From: MAG-120531 sp963934855
GTDB taxonomy: Bacteria > Bacteroidota > Bacteroidia > Flavobacteriales > Flavobacteriaceae
Length of the DNA: 15,269 nucleotides
NCBI GenBank assembly: GCA_963934855.1
Contig: CAWWAC010000033.1
Coordinates: 1-15,269, forward strand
Reading direction: 5' to 3'
Positions 1 to 6,891 of the stretch are shown here, piece by piece (position 1 is the stretch's first letter; every line of letters starts with the position of its first letter). The position numbers and the translations under genes were made by a program. The notes under the pieces were generated by a model. The model did no database searches and was not told where the DNA came from. It saw only the letters and a list, made by a program, of their open reading frames with translations.

Positions 1-2
1 TA

Positions 3-49
3 TTTATTTCGAAAAAAACGTGTATTCACATTTTATTTTTCGAAATAAA
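3..49. repeat. Perfect 14-bp inverted repeat downstream of glmS
   Basis: Positions 3-16 and 36-49 are perfect reverse complements (14 bp) around a 19-nt spacer, which itself contains a GTG/CAC mini-stem (20-22 and 27-29). The repeat starts 31 bp past the glmS stop codon, so an RNA hairpin terminator is one reading. However, the stem is very AT-rich and neither side has a clean U-run. Each arm also contains the palindrome TTTCGAAA (7-14 and 38-45), with the two centres 31 bp apart, roughly three helical turns. A paired protein-binding site for a gene left of the window is therefore equally possible. The inverted repeat is directly visible; its function is inferred. Confidence 0.6.
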
Positions 50-80
50 GACAGGACTAAATTGTCAAATAATGAAATTT

Positions 81-1928
81 TTACTCCACAGTGACGCTTT
101 TCGCTAAGTTTCTAGGCTGGTCTACGTTACAACCTCTTAAAACTGCCATGTGATACGAAAGTAATTGCAAAGGTAATGTAGTAACCAGCGGGCTTAACCA
201 ATCTAGGGTTTCTGGCACTTCTATGACATGGTCTGCCAAGCCTCTTACCGTTACATCTCCTTTGGTAACAATGGCTATGATTTTCCCACTTCTAGATTTA
301 ATCTCCTGAATATTGCTCACTACTTTTTCATAATGACCTCTTTTTGTAGCAATTACTACCACTGGCATTTGTTCGTCTATAAGGGCTATAGGGCCGTGCT
401 TCATTTCTGCAGCTGGGTAACCTTCTGCATGTATATAACTAATCTCTTTTAACTTAAGCGCTCCCTCTAAGGCTACTGGAAAATTAAAGCCACGCCCTAA
501 ATACAAGCAGTTAGTGGCGTCTTTATATACCTTGGCTATTTCTTTTATAGCGGCATCGGCCTCTAGGGCCAAAGCCACCTGAGCGGGAATTTGTGCTAAG
601 GCATTTAAATAGGTGTGGAAATCTGGACTAGACATCACCCCTTTTTCCTTGGCTAATTTAAGAGCCATAAGGCTTAAGACTGTGATCTGAGTGGTAAAGG
701 CTTTGGTAGAGGCTACTCCAATTTCTGGCCCTGCATGCGTGTAAGCTCCTGCGTCTGTAGCACGGGCTATAGAGGAACCCGCTACATTACACACGCCAAA
801 AACAAAGGCTCCTTTTTCCTTGGCCAGCTTAATGGCGGCTAAGGTATCTGCAGTTTCTCCTGATTGTGAAATGGCAATTACTATATCTTCTGGTCCAATA
901 ATAGGGTTTCTATATCTAAATTCAGAGGCGTATTCAACCTCTACAGGAATTCTAGCCAGTTCTTCAAAAATATACTCTGCCACTAATCCTGCATGCCATG
1001 AGGTACCACAGGCTACTACTACTATGCGTTTGGCTTTTAAAAAACGCTCTAAATGCTGGTCTATACCAGCCATTTTAATTAAACCCTCTTCTGGCCTAAG
1101 CCTTCCCCTATAGGTGTCTTGAATGGCCTTGGGCTGCTCGTAAATCTCTTTGAGCATAAAATGGTCATAGCCTCCTTTTTCTATTTGGTCTAAAGAGAGT
1201 TGGAGGGCTAAAATATTAGGAGTCGCTGGGGTGTCATCCTTAATCTTTCTTAATTTTATTTTTTTACCCGCTTTTAGAATAGCCATTTCATGGTCTTCTA
1301 AGTAGAGAGCGTCTGTAGTGTATTCTATAAAAGGGGAGGCGTCTGAGGCTATAAAAAACTCATCTTCTCCTATTCCAATAGCTAAGGGGCTTCCTAATTT
1401 TGCTACTACAATTTCATCTGGCTTTTCCAAGTCAAAGACCGCTATGGCATAAGCACCTACCACTTCATTGAGGGCTAATTGCACTGCTTTACCAAGTTTT
1501 ACCCCTTCTTTTTTCTTTACTTCTTCTATGAGGTTTATGAGTACCTCAGTATCTGTGTCTGAATGGAATACATAGCCTCTTTTTATAAGTTCTGTTTTTA
1601 TGGCGTCATAATTCTCAATAATTCCGTTGTGAATAATCGCCAACTGACCTGAGTTAGAAAGGTGGGGATGTGAGTTTATGTCATTGGGAACTCCATGAGT
1701 AGCCCAGCGGGTATGCCCTATTCCTATTCCTGAAAGACTCTTAGATAGCTCTTGGGCTTTTAGCTCTAAATCTGAGACCTTTCCCTTAGTCTTACTAATG
1801 AGAATTTGGTCCTCTTGAAAGAGGGCAATTCCTGCAGAATCGTAGCCTCTGTATTCAAGCCTAGACAAACCTTTTAATATAATAGGGTAAGCAGGTCTGT
1901 GACCTATATAGCCAACAATTCCACACAT
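81..1928 (-). CDS. glmS: Glutamine--fructose-6-phosphate aminotransferase (isomerizing)
   Basis: Converts fructose-6-phosphate and glutamine to glucosamine-6-phosphate, the first committed step to UDP-GlcNAc for peptidoglycan and LPS; cytoplasmic. At 615 aa it matches the family's usual length. Residues 2 to about 220 form the class II glutamine amidotransferase domain, with the nucleophile Cys2 exposed once Met1 is removed (MCGIVGYIG), plus GHTRWATHG (71-79) and HNGIIENY (100-107). Two SIS sugar-isomerase domains follow, with CGTSWHAG (307-314), SQSGETADT (354-362) and VASTKAFTTQ (405-414). HAEGYPAAEMKHGP (500-513) supplies the usual Glu and His, and the terminal LAKSVTVE carries the conserved Lys610. 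The start is fixed because Cys2 must be N-terminal. The gene lies 12 bp after the DUF4270 gene, probably as the last gene of that operon. No glmS ribozyme-like leader is possible in so short a gap. Confidence 0.98.
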   Translation of the reverse strand: MCGIVGYIGHRPAYPIILKGLSRLEYRGYDSAGIALFQEDQILISKTKGKVSDLELKAQELSKSLSGIGIGHTRWATHGVPNDINSHPHLSNSGQLAIIHNGIIENYDAIKTELIKRGYVFHSDTDTEVLINLIEEVKKKEGVKLGKAVQLALNEVVGAYAIAVFDLEKPDEIVVAKLGSPLAIGIGEDEFFIASDASPFIEYTTDALYLEDHEMAILKAGKKIKLRKIKDDTPATPNILALQLSLDQIEKGGYDHFMLKEIYEQPKAIQDTYRGRLRPEEGLIKMAGIDQHLERFLKAKRIVVVACGTSWHAGLVAEYIFEELARIPVEVEYASEFRYRNPIIGPEDIVIAISQSGETADTLAAIKLAKEKGAFVFGVCNVAGSSIARATDAGAYTHAGPEIGVASTKAFTTQITVLSLMALKLAKEKGVMSSPDFHTYLNALAQIPAQVALALEADAAIKEIAKVYKDATNCLYLGRGFNFPVALEGALKLKEISYIHAEGYPAAEMKHGPIALIDEQMPVVVIATKRGHYEKVVSNIQEIKSRSGKIIAIVTKGDVTVRGLADHVIEVPETLDWLSPLVTTLPLQLLSYHMAVLRGCNVDQPRNLAKSVTVE

Positions 1929-1940
1929 AATTTTAAGCGC

Positions 1941-3749
1941 TTAGTTAGATTTGGTATAAAAGATCTCTAATTGTAACTTTTTGTCCGCATTCTCAGCCGC
2001 TACATTGTTTCCAAACAACACGGTACCTAGTGGGGTGGTAGTGGCCATAATAGGAAGCTTTCCACTTTCTCCATTTGGCAACTTGGCAGTTGATGTTAGA
2101 TTTACTCTAATGTCTGAGGTCACCCCTAAAGCTAATTTGGCATTAGGTGCGTCTCTCAATAGTATATTATTTATATGGTCTGTAATGCGCACCATATACT
2201 TTGTGCCTTTTCCATTTACAGTTTGCAATATACCGTCGTAGTTTTTAAAAACTCCTAGCGGTGAGTCATCTTGATAGACCTCAGTGTTAAAACGCATTAA
2301 AGGCTCTAAAGTTTCTGCGTTGTAAAGGTATAGCCTAGGTGGCTCTGGCAGTGAAACCCCACTTAGTGAAGCTGTGTCTACATAAAAGACAAGGCGGGCT
2401 TCATTAACCACCCACCTATTGGCTTTTATTTGCTCAATGAGGGCTAGTTCGTTTGGTCCAGAAAATAGGGTGAGCTCACTGTACAAGCCTACACCTCCTT
2501 TTAAGTAAATTCTAGACGCATTTTCTGAATTATTTAGGGCTTTTAAAACTGCTGGGGAGTAGCTTGAATTTGTAATAGTGTTTACAGCATTTCCAATAAT
2601 TGGGAAGCCGGAGCCCCCAGTGAGCAGGCTTAAAATGTACTGCTTTTGAGCTTCTGTTTTTACCCCATCTGTGCTGTACACATCATAGCTGTACTCCATA
2701 GTAATATTAGCTCTTGTAAAGTCTAATAACAGCAGTATATTGTCCTGCTCTGCCACAGAGAAGTGCAAACCTCTTAAGTAAGTAGTGAAATTAGACTGGC
2801 TAATTAAGTTGTCTGAACCTTCCTGATCTAGAAGAAATCTTTGAAAGAAATCTATATTTAAAGGTATTCTAATACCAGGGTTTAATCTGGAAGCTAAAGT
2901 TAAAGATTCATCTATATCTGGCGTTTCTGCATTGTCAGTATTGTAAAACAAAAACTCCTTGTCAGAAACGTTAACAGATCCTTTGAAAAGAACGTGGCTA
3001 GTGAAAGCAGGATCAAAAGTCTGATCTGAAAAGTATTCCTGAGTTTCAATAAAATTGGTGCTTGGATCTAAATCCCTCAAAAAATAGTCCAATTTTTTAA
3101 CCGTGAGTGTAAATGGCTTATCTCTATCTCCGTAAATACTATCTAAATCAAAAGGCTTGGCAAACAAATTAAAAGCAGTTTCTAAATCTGCTGCGTCATT
3201 AATCCCATCACCATCTGTGTCTGGATTTAAAGGATTGGATCCTAAGTTATTCTCTATAATATCTGTTAAACCGTCTCCGTCAGAATCACTGTTAGGGTCT
3301 GTTGGGTCTGAATCATAGGCATCTATAAGACCGTCTAAATCTGTATCTGAGTTAGATTTAATCTGAAAGGGTATGTATAAATAAACAGCAGTAGCCCTTT
3401 CATTTTCCTGAGTTGTTGCTGAACGCTCGTCATTCTGAGCCCTAACACCAAATACAGGATTGCCTTGGCTATTTTGTAGACGCAGTTGTGTGGCTACAGA
3501 GGCAGTTGTTTTTCCAAAAACAGAGTGGTTAAAATTTCCTAACTGGTATAAAGGCAGCTTATTGGTTTGTACGGCTATCACATTTTTATTGGTGGCAAAA
3601 ACGTCAAAAGTAGCTTTGCTAGTTTCAAAAATTTCTCCACTAATAATTCCCTCGCCTTCTAAAATAATTTGGTCTTGACAAGAAGAAGCTCCCAGGACCA
3701 CTAACCCAAAAATTAATACATTTTTTAATGTCATTTCAATCACGTTCAT
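1941..3749 (-). CDS. DUF4270-family lipoprotein with calcium-binding-type repeats
   Basis: Predicted secreted lipoprotein of unknown function. A hydrophobic signal segment (about residues 8-23) ends in GASSC, giving lipidation at Cys24. Met6 (start at 3734) would give a more typical short signal peptide than Met1, so the true start is uncertain. The stretch FTLTVKKLDYFLRDLDP (213-229) and the position between glmS and a glycogen-synthase-like gene are what I associate with flavobacterial DUF4270 proteins. Residues 134-190 carry three DxDxDGxxD-type motifs (135-143, 155-163, 177-185), as in thrombospondin type 3 or calcium-binding repeats, each separated by NP- or DP-rich turns. These look like an insertion between YLYIPF (123-128) and DSIYGD (203-208). 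The rest looks beta-rich. The gene lies 5 bp after the upstream synthase-like gene and 12 bp before glmS, so it is probably co-transcribed with both. Confidence 0.85.
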   Translation of the reverse strand: MNVIEMTLKNVLIFGLVVLGASSCQDQIILEGEGIISGEIFETSKATFDVFATNKNVIAVQTNKLPLYQLGNFNHSVFGKTTASVATQLRLQNSQGNPVFGVRAQNDERSATTQENERATAVYLYIPFQIKSNSDTDLDGLIDAYDSDPTDPNSDSDGDGLTDIIENNLGSNPLNPDTDGDGINDAADLETAFNLFAKPFDLDSIYGDRDKPFTLTVKKLDYFLRDLDPSTNFIETQEYFSDQTFDPAFTSHVLFKGSVNVSDKEFLFYNTDNAETPDIDESLTLASRLNPGIRIPLNIDFFQRFLLDQEGSDNLISQSNFTTYLRGLHFSVAEQDNILLLLDFTRANITMEYSYDVYSTDGVKTEAQKQYILSLLTGGSGFPIIGNAVNTITNSSYSPAVLKALNNSENASRIYLKGGVGLYSELTLFSGPNELALIEQIKANRWVVNEARLVFYVDTASLSGVSLPEPPRLYLYNAETLEPLMRFNTEVYQDDSPLGVFKNYDGILQTVNGKGTKYMVRITDHINNILLRDAPNAKLALGVTSDIRVNLTSTAKLPNGESGKLPIMATTTPLGTVLFGNNVAAENADKKLQLEIFYTKSN

Positions 3750-3754
3750 TGACT

Positions 3755-4564
3755 CTACTTTAATACTTCAGTGTTGTAAAAATGTGCATATGCTTCTTCA
3801 AATTCTTGTAAAGAAACATAAGGTAATACAGGTTTTTGGAGGCTGGCTATGTGGTTTTTAAGTGCTTCTGGAATTTCTTCTGCCGCTAAAATAATGGCAT
3901 CTGAGTGATCCACAGCTACCTTTAACAAATTATTATAATCGGGTGTTTTTAAAGGGCTTATATCTGTTTCTGCAATACCGTCAAAGGCAATTTTTTTGAA
4001 CATGTTCTGGTCTAAAGCGCCTTCAAATCCTTTTTTGTACACAGAGGTCACAATTTTACTCTCAGAAAAAAGCGGCTCATCTGCATAGAATTTTCTAAGG
4101 TATAGAGGCAATAAAGACGCCAACCAACCATGAACGTGAATAATGTCTGGAGTCCAATTTAATTTCTTAACTGTTTCTACAACGCCTTTAGCAAAGAAAA
4201 TAGCGCGTTCGTCATTGTCTGGGAACAAAGCACCGGCTGCATCTTTAAAAGTAGCCTTTCTTTTAAAGTATTCTTCATTGTCAATAAAATAAACTTGAAT
4301 GCGCTCTTTTGGTATAGATGCTACTTTAATAATAAGCGGCATGTCCACGTCATTGATTACTAAGTTCATTCCAGAGAGCCTAATGACTTCGTGAAGTTGG
4401 TGCCTGCGCTCATTGATATTACCGTACTTAGGCATAAAAATTCTAATTTGCCCACCATTTCCGTTCACCATCCTTGGCGCCTCATATGACATTTGAGACA
4501 CTTCGTTCTCTGGCAAATAGGGCACTAATTCAGAAGATACAAATAATATCTTTTTACCATTCAT
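3755..4564 (-). CDS. Glycogen/starch synthase N-domain-like protein (GT5), short and probably degenerate
   Basis: Resembles the N-terminal Rossmann half of GT5 glycogen synthase (GlgA). It begins ILFVSSELVPY and includes RIFMPKYGNI (41-50), VYFIDNEEYF (91-100) and HVHGWLASLLPLYL (143-156), all placed as in GlgA. At 269 aa it is only about half the usual length of roughly 480 aa; the C-terminal nucleotide-sugar-binding domain is absent. The ADP-glucose-binding KTGGL motif that follows SExxP in true synthases is replaced by PENEV (18-22), and the HDWHAG motif reads HGWLAS (145-150). Glycogen synthesis by this protein alone is therefore doubtful. Short versions of this kind are, to my knowledge, usual in Flavobacteriia beside panC, so this is probably a stable family rather than a fresh truncation. 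It is probably the first gene of the operon with the DUF4270 lipoprotein and glmS. A regulatory or binding role is a guess. Confidence 0.85.
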   Translation of the reverse strand: MNGKKILFVSSELVPYLPENEVSQMSYEAPRMVNGNGGQIRIFMPKYGNINERRHQLHEVIRLSGMNLVINDVDMPLIIKVASIPKERIQVYFIDNEEYFKRKATFKDAAGALFPDNDERAIFFAKGVVETVKKLNWTPDIIHVHGWLASLLPLYLRKFYADEPLFSESKIVTSVYKKGFEGALDQNMFKKIAFDGIAETDISPLKTPDYNNLLKVAVDHSDAIILAAEEIPEALKNHIASLQKPVLPYVSLQEFEEAYAHFYNTEVLK

Positions 4565-4600
4565 ACAGTATATATTTTAATAAAATCCCTAGGGAAGTGG

Positions 4601-4608
4601 CAAAATTA
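4601..4608 (-). promoter_or_regulatory. Putative Bacteroidota -7 element for the synthase-like/DUF4270/glmS operon
   Basis: Read on the minus strand this is TAATTTTG, an exact match to the Bacteroidota TAnnTTTG -7 consensus. It lies 36 bp upstream of the ATG at 4564, giving a leader of about 30 nt. No clear TTG -33 element is seen at the expected distance, so only half of the promoter is supported. Confidence 0.45.
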
Positions 4609-4639
4609 CGAAAATTATAGAGATTAGCCGTAATTATAG

Positions 4640-4647
4640 TAAGTTTG
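4640..4647 (+). promoter_or_regulatory. Putative Bacteroidota -7 element for the panC operon
   Basis: TAAGTTTG matches TAnnTTTG exactly and ends 20 bp before the panC ATG, implying a leader of about 15 nt. It faces away from the minus-strand element at 4601-4608, as expected for a divergent promoter region. No convincing TTG -33 box is visible upstream. Confidence 0.5.
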
Positions 4648-4667
4648 CTGCCCATTTAACTCATATT

Positions 4668-5531
4668 ATGGATGTTATTTTTAATAAAAAATCTTTAGTA
4701 TCTCTACTAAATCCTATTAAAAGCAGGCAGGGAAGCATAGGCTTTGTTCCTACTATGGGGGCTTTACACCTTGGTCATTTAAGTTTAGTTTCTAGAGCGG
4801 CCCATGAAAATGAGGTGGTAGTGGTCAGTATTTTTGTAAACCCAACACAATTTAATAACCAAGCAGACATAGAAAAATACCCCTCTAGTTTAGAGGCGGA
4901 TAAAAATTTATTAAGCACCCTAAGAGTAGCGGTTATCCTTTTTGCCCCCTCTGTTTTAGAAATGTACCCAGAAGGGCTGTTTTCAAAAAAATATGATTTT
5001 AAGGGCATAGACCAATTTTGGGAAGGAGCAGACAGGCCTGGGCATTTTAACGGCGTGGGCACTGTTGTAGAAAAATTGTTTGAATGTGTCCAGCCAAACA
5101 GGGCTTATTTTGGAGAAAAAGATTTTCAACAATTAGTTATCATTAAACAATTAGTGGCAAAAAAAAAGCAGCCTATCCGTATTTTAGGTTGCCCCATTAT
5201 AAGAGAAGCAAACGGATTGGCTATGAGCTCTAGAAATGAAAGGCTCAGTGAAAAAGGACGTGCACAAGCAGGGATTATTTTTAAGACACTGCAATGGACT
5301 GCTTCTCAAAAGGGCACTACCCCTTTACATACACTTAGAAAAAAAGCCATAGCAAAATTAGAACAAACTCCTGGGCTACATGTTTTTTACTTTGAATTTG
5401 TCTCTGGAAAAACCTTACAGCCGCTCATATCTAGTCAAAATTCTGAGGAAGGAAGAATTGTGACAGCTGTTTTATTAGAAGGTGTGCGCTTATTAGATAA
5501 TATAGAAATAGAAACCACTAAAAATATCTAA
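4668..5531 (+). CDS. panC: Pantothenate synthetase (pantoate--beta-alanine ligase)
   Basis: Condenses D-pantoate with beta-alanine, using ATP through a pantoyl-adenylate, to give pantothenate, the coenzyme A precursor; cytoplasmic. At 287 aa it has the normal family length. Visible motifs are FVPTMGALHLGHLSLV (26-41), with the HxGH nucleotide-binding signature at 34-37, then SIFVNPTQF (54-62), RPGHFNGV (123-130), FGEKDFQQL (148-156) and the KMSKS-like loop MSSRN (186-190). It is the first gene of the plus-strand run, 18 bp before panD, which supplies its beta-alanine substrate. The ATG start follows a TAnnTTTG element by 20 bp and puts the first motif at the usual depth. Confidence 0.97.
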   Translation: MDVIFNKKSLVSLLNPIKSRQGSIGFVPTMGALHLGHLSLVSRAAHENEVVVVSIFVNPTQFNNQADIEKYPSSLEADKNLLSTLRVAVILFAPSVLEMYPEGLFSKKYDFKGIDQFWEGADRPGHFNGVGTVVEKLFECVQPNRAYFGEKDFQQLVIIKQLVAKKKQPIRILGCPIIREANGLAMSSRNERLSEKGRAQAGIIFKTLQWTASQKGTTPLHTLRKKAIAKLEQTPGLHVFYFEFVSGKTLQPLISSQNSEEGRIVTAVLLEGVRLLDNIEIETTKNI

Positions 5532-5549
5532 ATTTCATATCTTTGATCC

Positions 5550-5900
5550 ATGCAAATACACCTTGTAAAATCTAAGATTCACCGCGTAAAAGTCACTGGG
5601 GCAGACCTTGACTATATTGGAAGCATTACCATAGATGAAGACCTTATGGATGCTGCTAACATTATACAGGGTGAAAAAGTTCAGATTGTAAACAACACCA
5701 ACGGAGAACGCCTAGAAACCTATGCAATCCCTGGTCCAAGAAATAGTGGAGAAATTACTTTAAATGGTGCTGCCGCCCACAAGGTAAATATTGGAGACGT
5801 ACTAATTATAATGACCTATGCCATTATGGATTTAGAAGAAGCTAAAACTTTTTCACCTGCATTGGTTTTTCCAAATGAAACCAATAATCTACTGACATAA
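5550..5900 (+). CDS. panD: Aspartate 1-decarboxylase precursor
   Basis: Decarboxylates L-aspartate to beta-alanine for PanC. It is a pyruvoyl enzyme made by self-cleavage of an inactive precursor. The cleavage site Gly24-Ser25 sits in DYIGSITID (21-29), exactly where the family has it, and Ser25 becomes the pyruvoyl group. ETYAIPGPRNSG (51-62) and LNGAAAHKVNIGD (67-79) are the conserved active-site and barrel segments. The length of 116 aa is typical. It lies 18 bp after panC, so the two halves of pantothenate synthesis are paired. Its stop codon is followed after 1 bp by the TTG start of the membrane protein gene. Confidence 0.97.
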   Translation: MQIHLVKSKIHRVKVTGADLDYIGSITIDEDLMDAANIIQGEKVQIVNNTNGERLETYAIPGPRNSGEITLNGAAAHKVNIGDVLIIMTYAIMDLEEAKTFSPALVFPNETNNLLT

Positions 5901-5901
5901 T

Positions 5902-6891
5902 TTGAAAAAAAACCTTCTCAAAGCTCTAAAAACATTAGGCCCTATAGCCTTTGGGTTGTTTTTAGTATGGCATACCTATACCAATACAAGCCCAGAAGAC
6001 CGCCATTTAATATATTCTTATATAATCACCGCAGACCCCATTTGGGTATGCCTTTCACTAATTATTGGCGTCCTCAGTCACCTCTCTAGAGCTATAAGGT
6101 GGAACTACCTCCTAATACCAATGGGTTACCAGCCCACTTTAAAAAGTAATATTTTAATTATATTAATGGGTTATTTTGCAAATCTTGGAATTCCTAGATC
6201 TGGAGAAATTTTAAGAGCTACTGCCCTGAGGACCTATGAAAAAGTGCCTTTTCAAAAAGGCTTTGGCACCATTATTACTGAGAGAATTATAGATTTAATC
6301 ATGCTTTTTCTTGTCATTGGGTTTACTCTGGTCTTACAGACCGATGTCCTTCTGAATTTCTTTGATGAAAAAGGTGTTTCTTGGATTAAAATAAGTATCA
6401 TTATTATTCTGCTAATGCTTTTAGGCAGTGTTACTTTATGGCTTGTTTTTAACTCCAAACATTTGTTTTTTGTGAAAATTAAAGATACTATTGGAGATCT
6501 TTTTACCGGAGTTTTTAGTGTTTTTAAAATGGAACAAAAGTGGGCCTTTATAGGACATACCCTTTTTATTTGGGCGGCTTATATTGGAATGTTTTGGGTT
6601 GTAAAGTATACGGTTCCAGAAACAATTACTTTAGACTTTTCGGAGCTATTAGTGGCTTTTGTAGCGGGAACTTTTGCCATGTCTGCCACCAATGGAGGAA
6701 TTGGTCTCTACCCCATTGCCATTCAAAAATCAGTGGCTATTTTTGGAATTAGTGCGGTTGCAGGCAACGCCCTAGGATGGATTATGTGGATCTCTCAAAC
6801 ACTTCTCATTGTAGTTCTTGGTGGGATTTCTTTTTTAATTATTCCTTTTGTAAGTCCTAAAAATAATTTAAAAAATAAGCCCCATGACTAA
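5902..6891 (+). CDS. LPG-synthase-TM/UPF0104-family integral membrane protein
   Basis: Polytopic inner-membrane protein of the lysylphosphatidylglycerol synthase TM family (the flippase half of MprF-type proteins), here without the aminoacyltransferase domain. About eight hydrophobic segments are visible, beginning near residues 9-24, 45-62, 84-96, 130-148, 163-186, 216-236, 248-270 and 278-316. Family-type motifs are SHLSRAIRWNYLL (59-71), NLGIPRSGEILRATALR (94-110) and TIITERIIDL (123-132). The substrate is unknown; lipid or lipid-linked translocation is inferred only from the family. Translation must begin at TTG: the frame is closed by TGA at 5893-5895 and no ATG or GTG occurs near the N-terminus, while LKKNLLKAL gives a sensible positive-inside start. 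It starts 1 bp after panD and overlaps radA by 8 bp, so translational coupling is likely. Confidence 0.88.
   Translation: MKKNLLKALKTLGPIAFGLFLVWHTYTNTSPEDRHLIYSYIITADPIWVCLSLIIGVLSHLSRAIRWNYLLIPMGYQPTLKSNILIILMGYFANLGIPRSGEILRATALRTYEKVPFQKGFGTIITERIIDLIMLFLVIGFTLVLQTDVLLNFFDEKGVSWIKISIIIILLMLLGSVTLWLVFNSKHLFFVKIKDTIGDLFTGVFSVFKMEQKWAFIGHTLFIWAAYIGMFWVVKYTVPETITLDFSELLVAFVAGTFAMSATNGGIGLYPIAIQKSVAIFGISAVAGNALGWIMWISQTLLIVVLGGISFLIIPFVSPKNNLKNKPHD

Noticed and set aside
820..1113. Plus-strand open frame inside glmS
   Set aside because: Antisense shadow of the strongly conserved SIS domain region, with no family resemblance.
1929..1940. Possible terminator or ribozyme upstream of glmS
   Set aside because: The gap is only 12 bp, too short for a glmS ribozyme, and the AAGCGCTT palindrome cannot form a hairpin with a loop.
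3755..4564. The short synthase-like gene as a pseudogene or frameshifted glgA
   Set aside because: The frame is intact with a normal stop, the downstream DUF4270 gene begins 5 bp later, and no C-terminal GlgA remnant lies after it in any frame.
6540..6752. Plus-strand frame within the membrane-protein gene
   Set aside because: Alternate-frame shadow of transmembrane coding sequence, with no start context and no recognisable domain.
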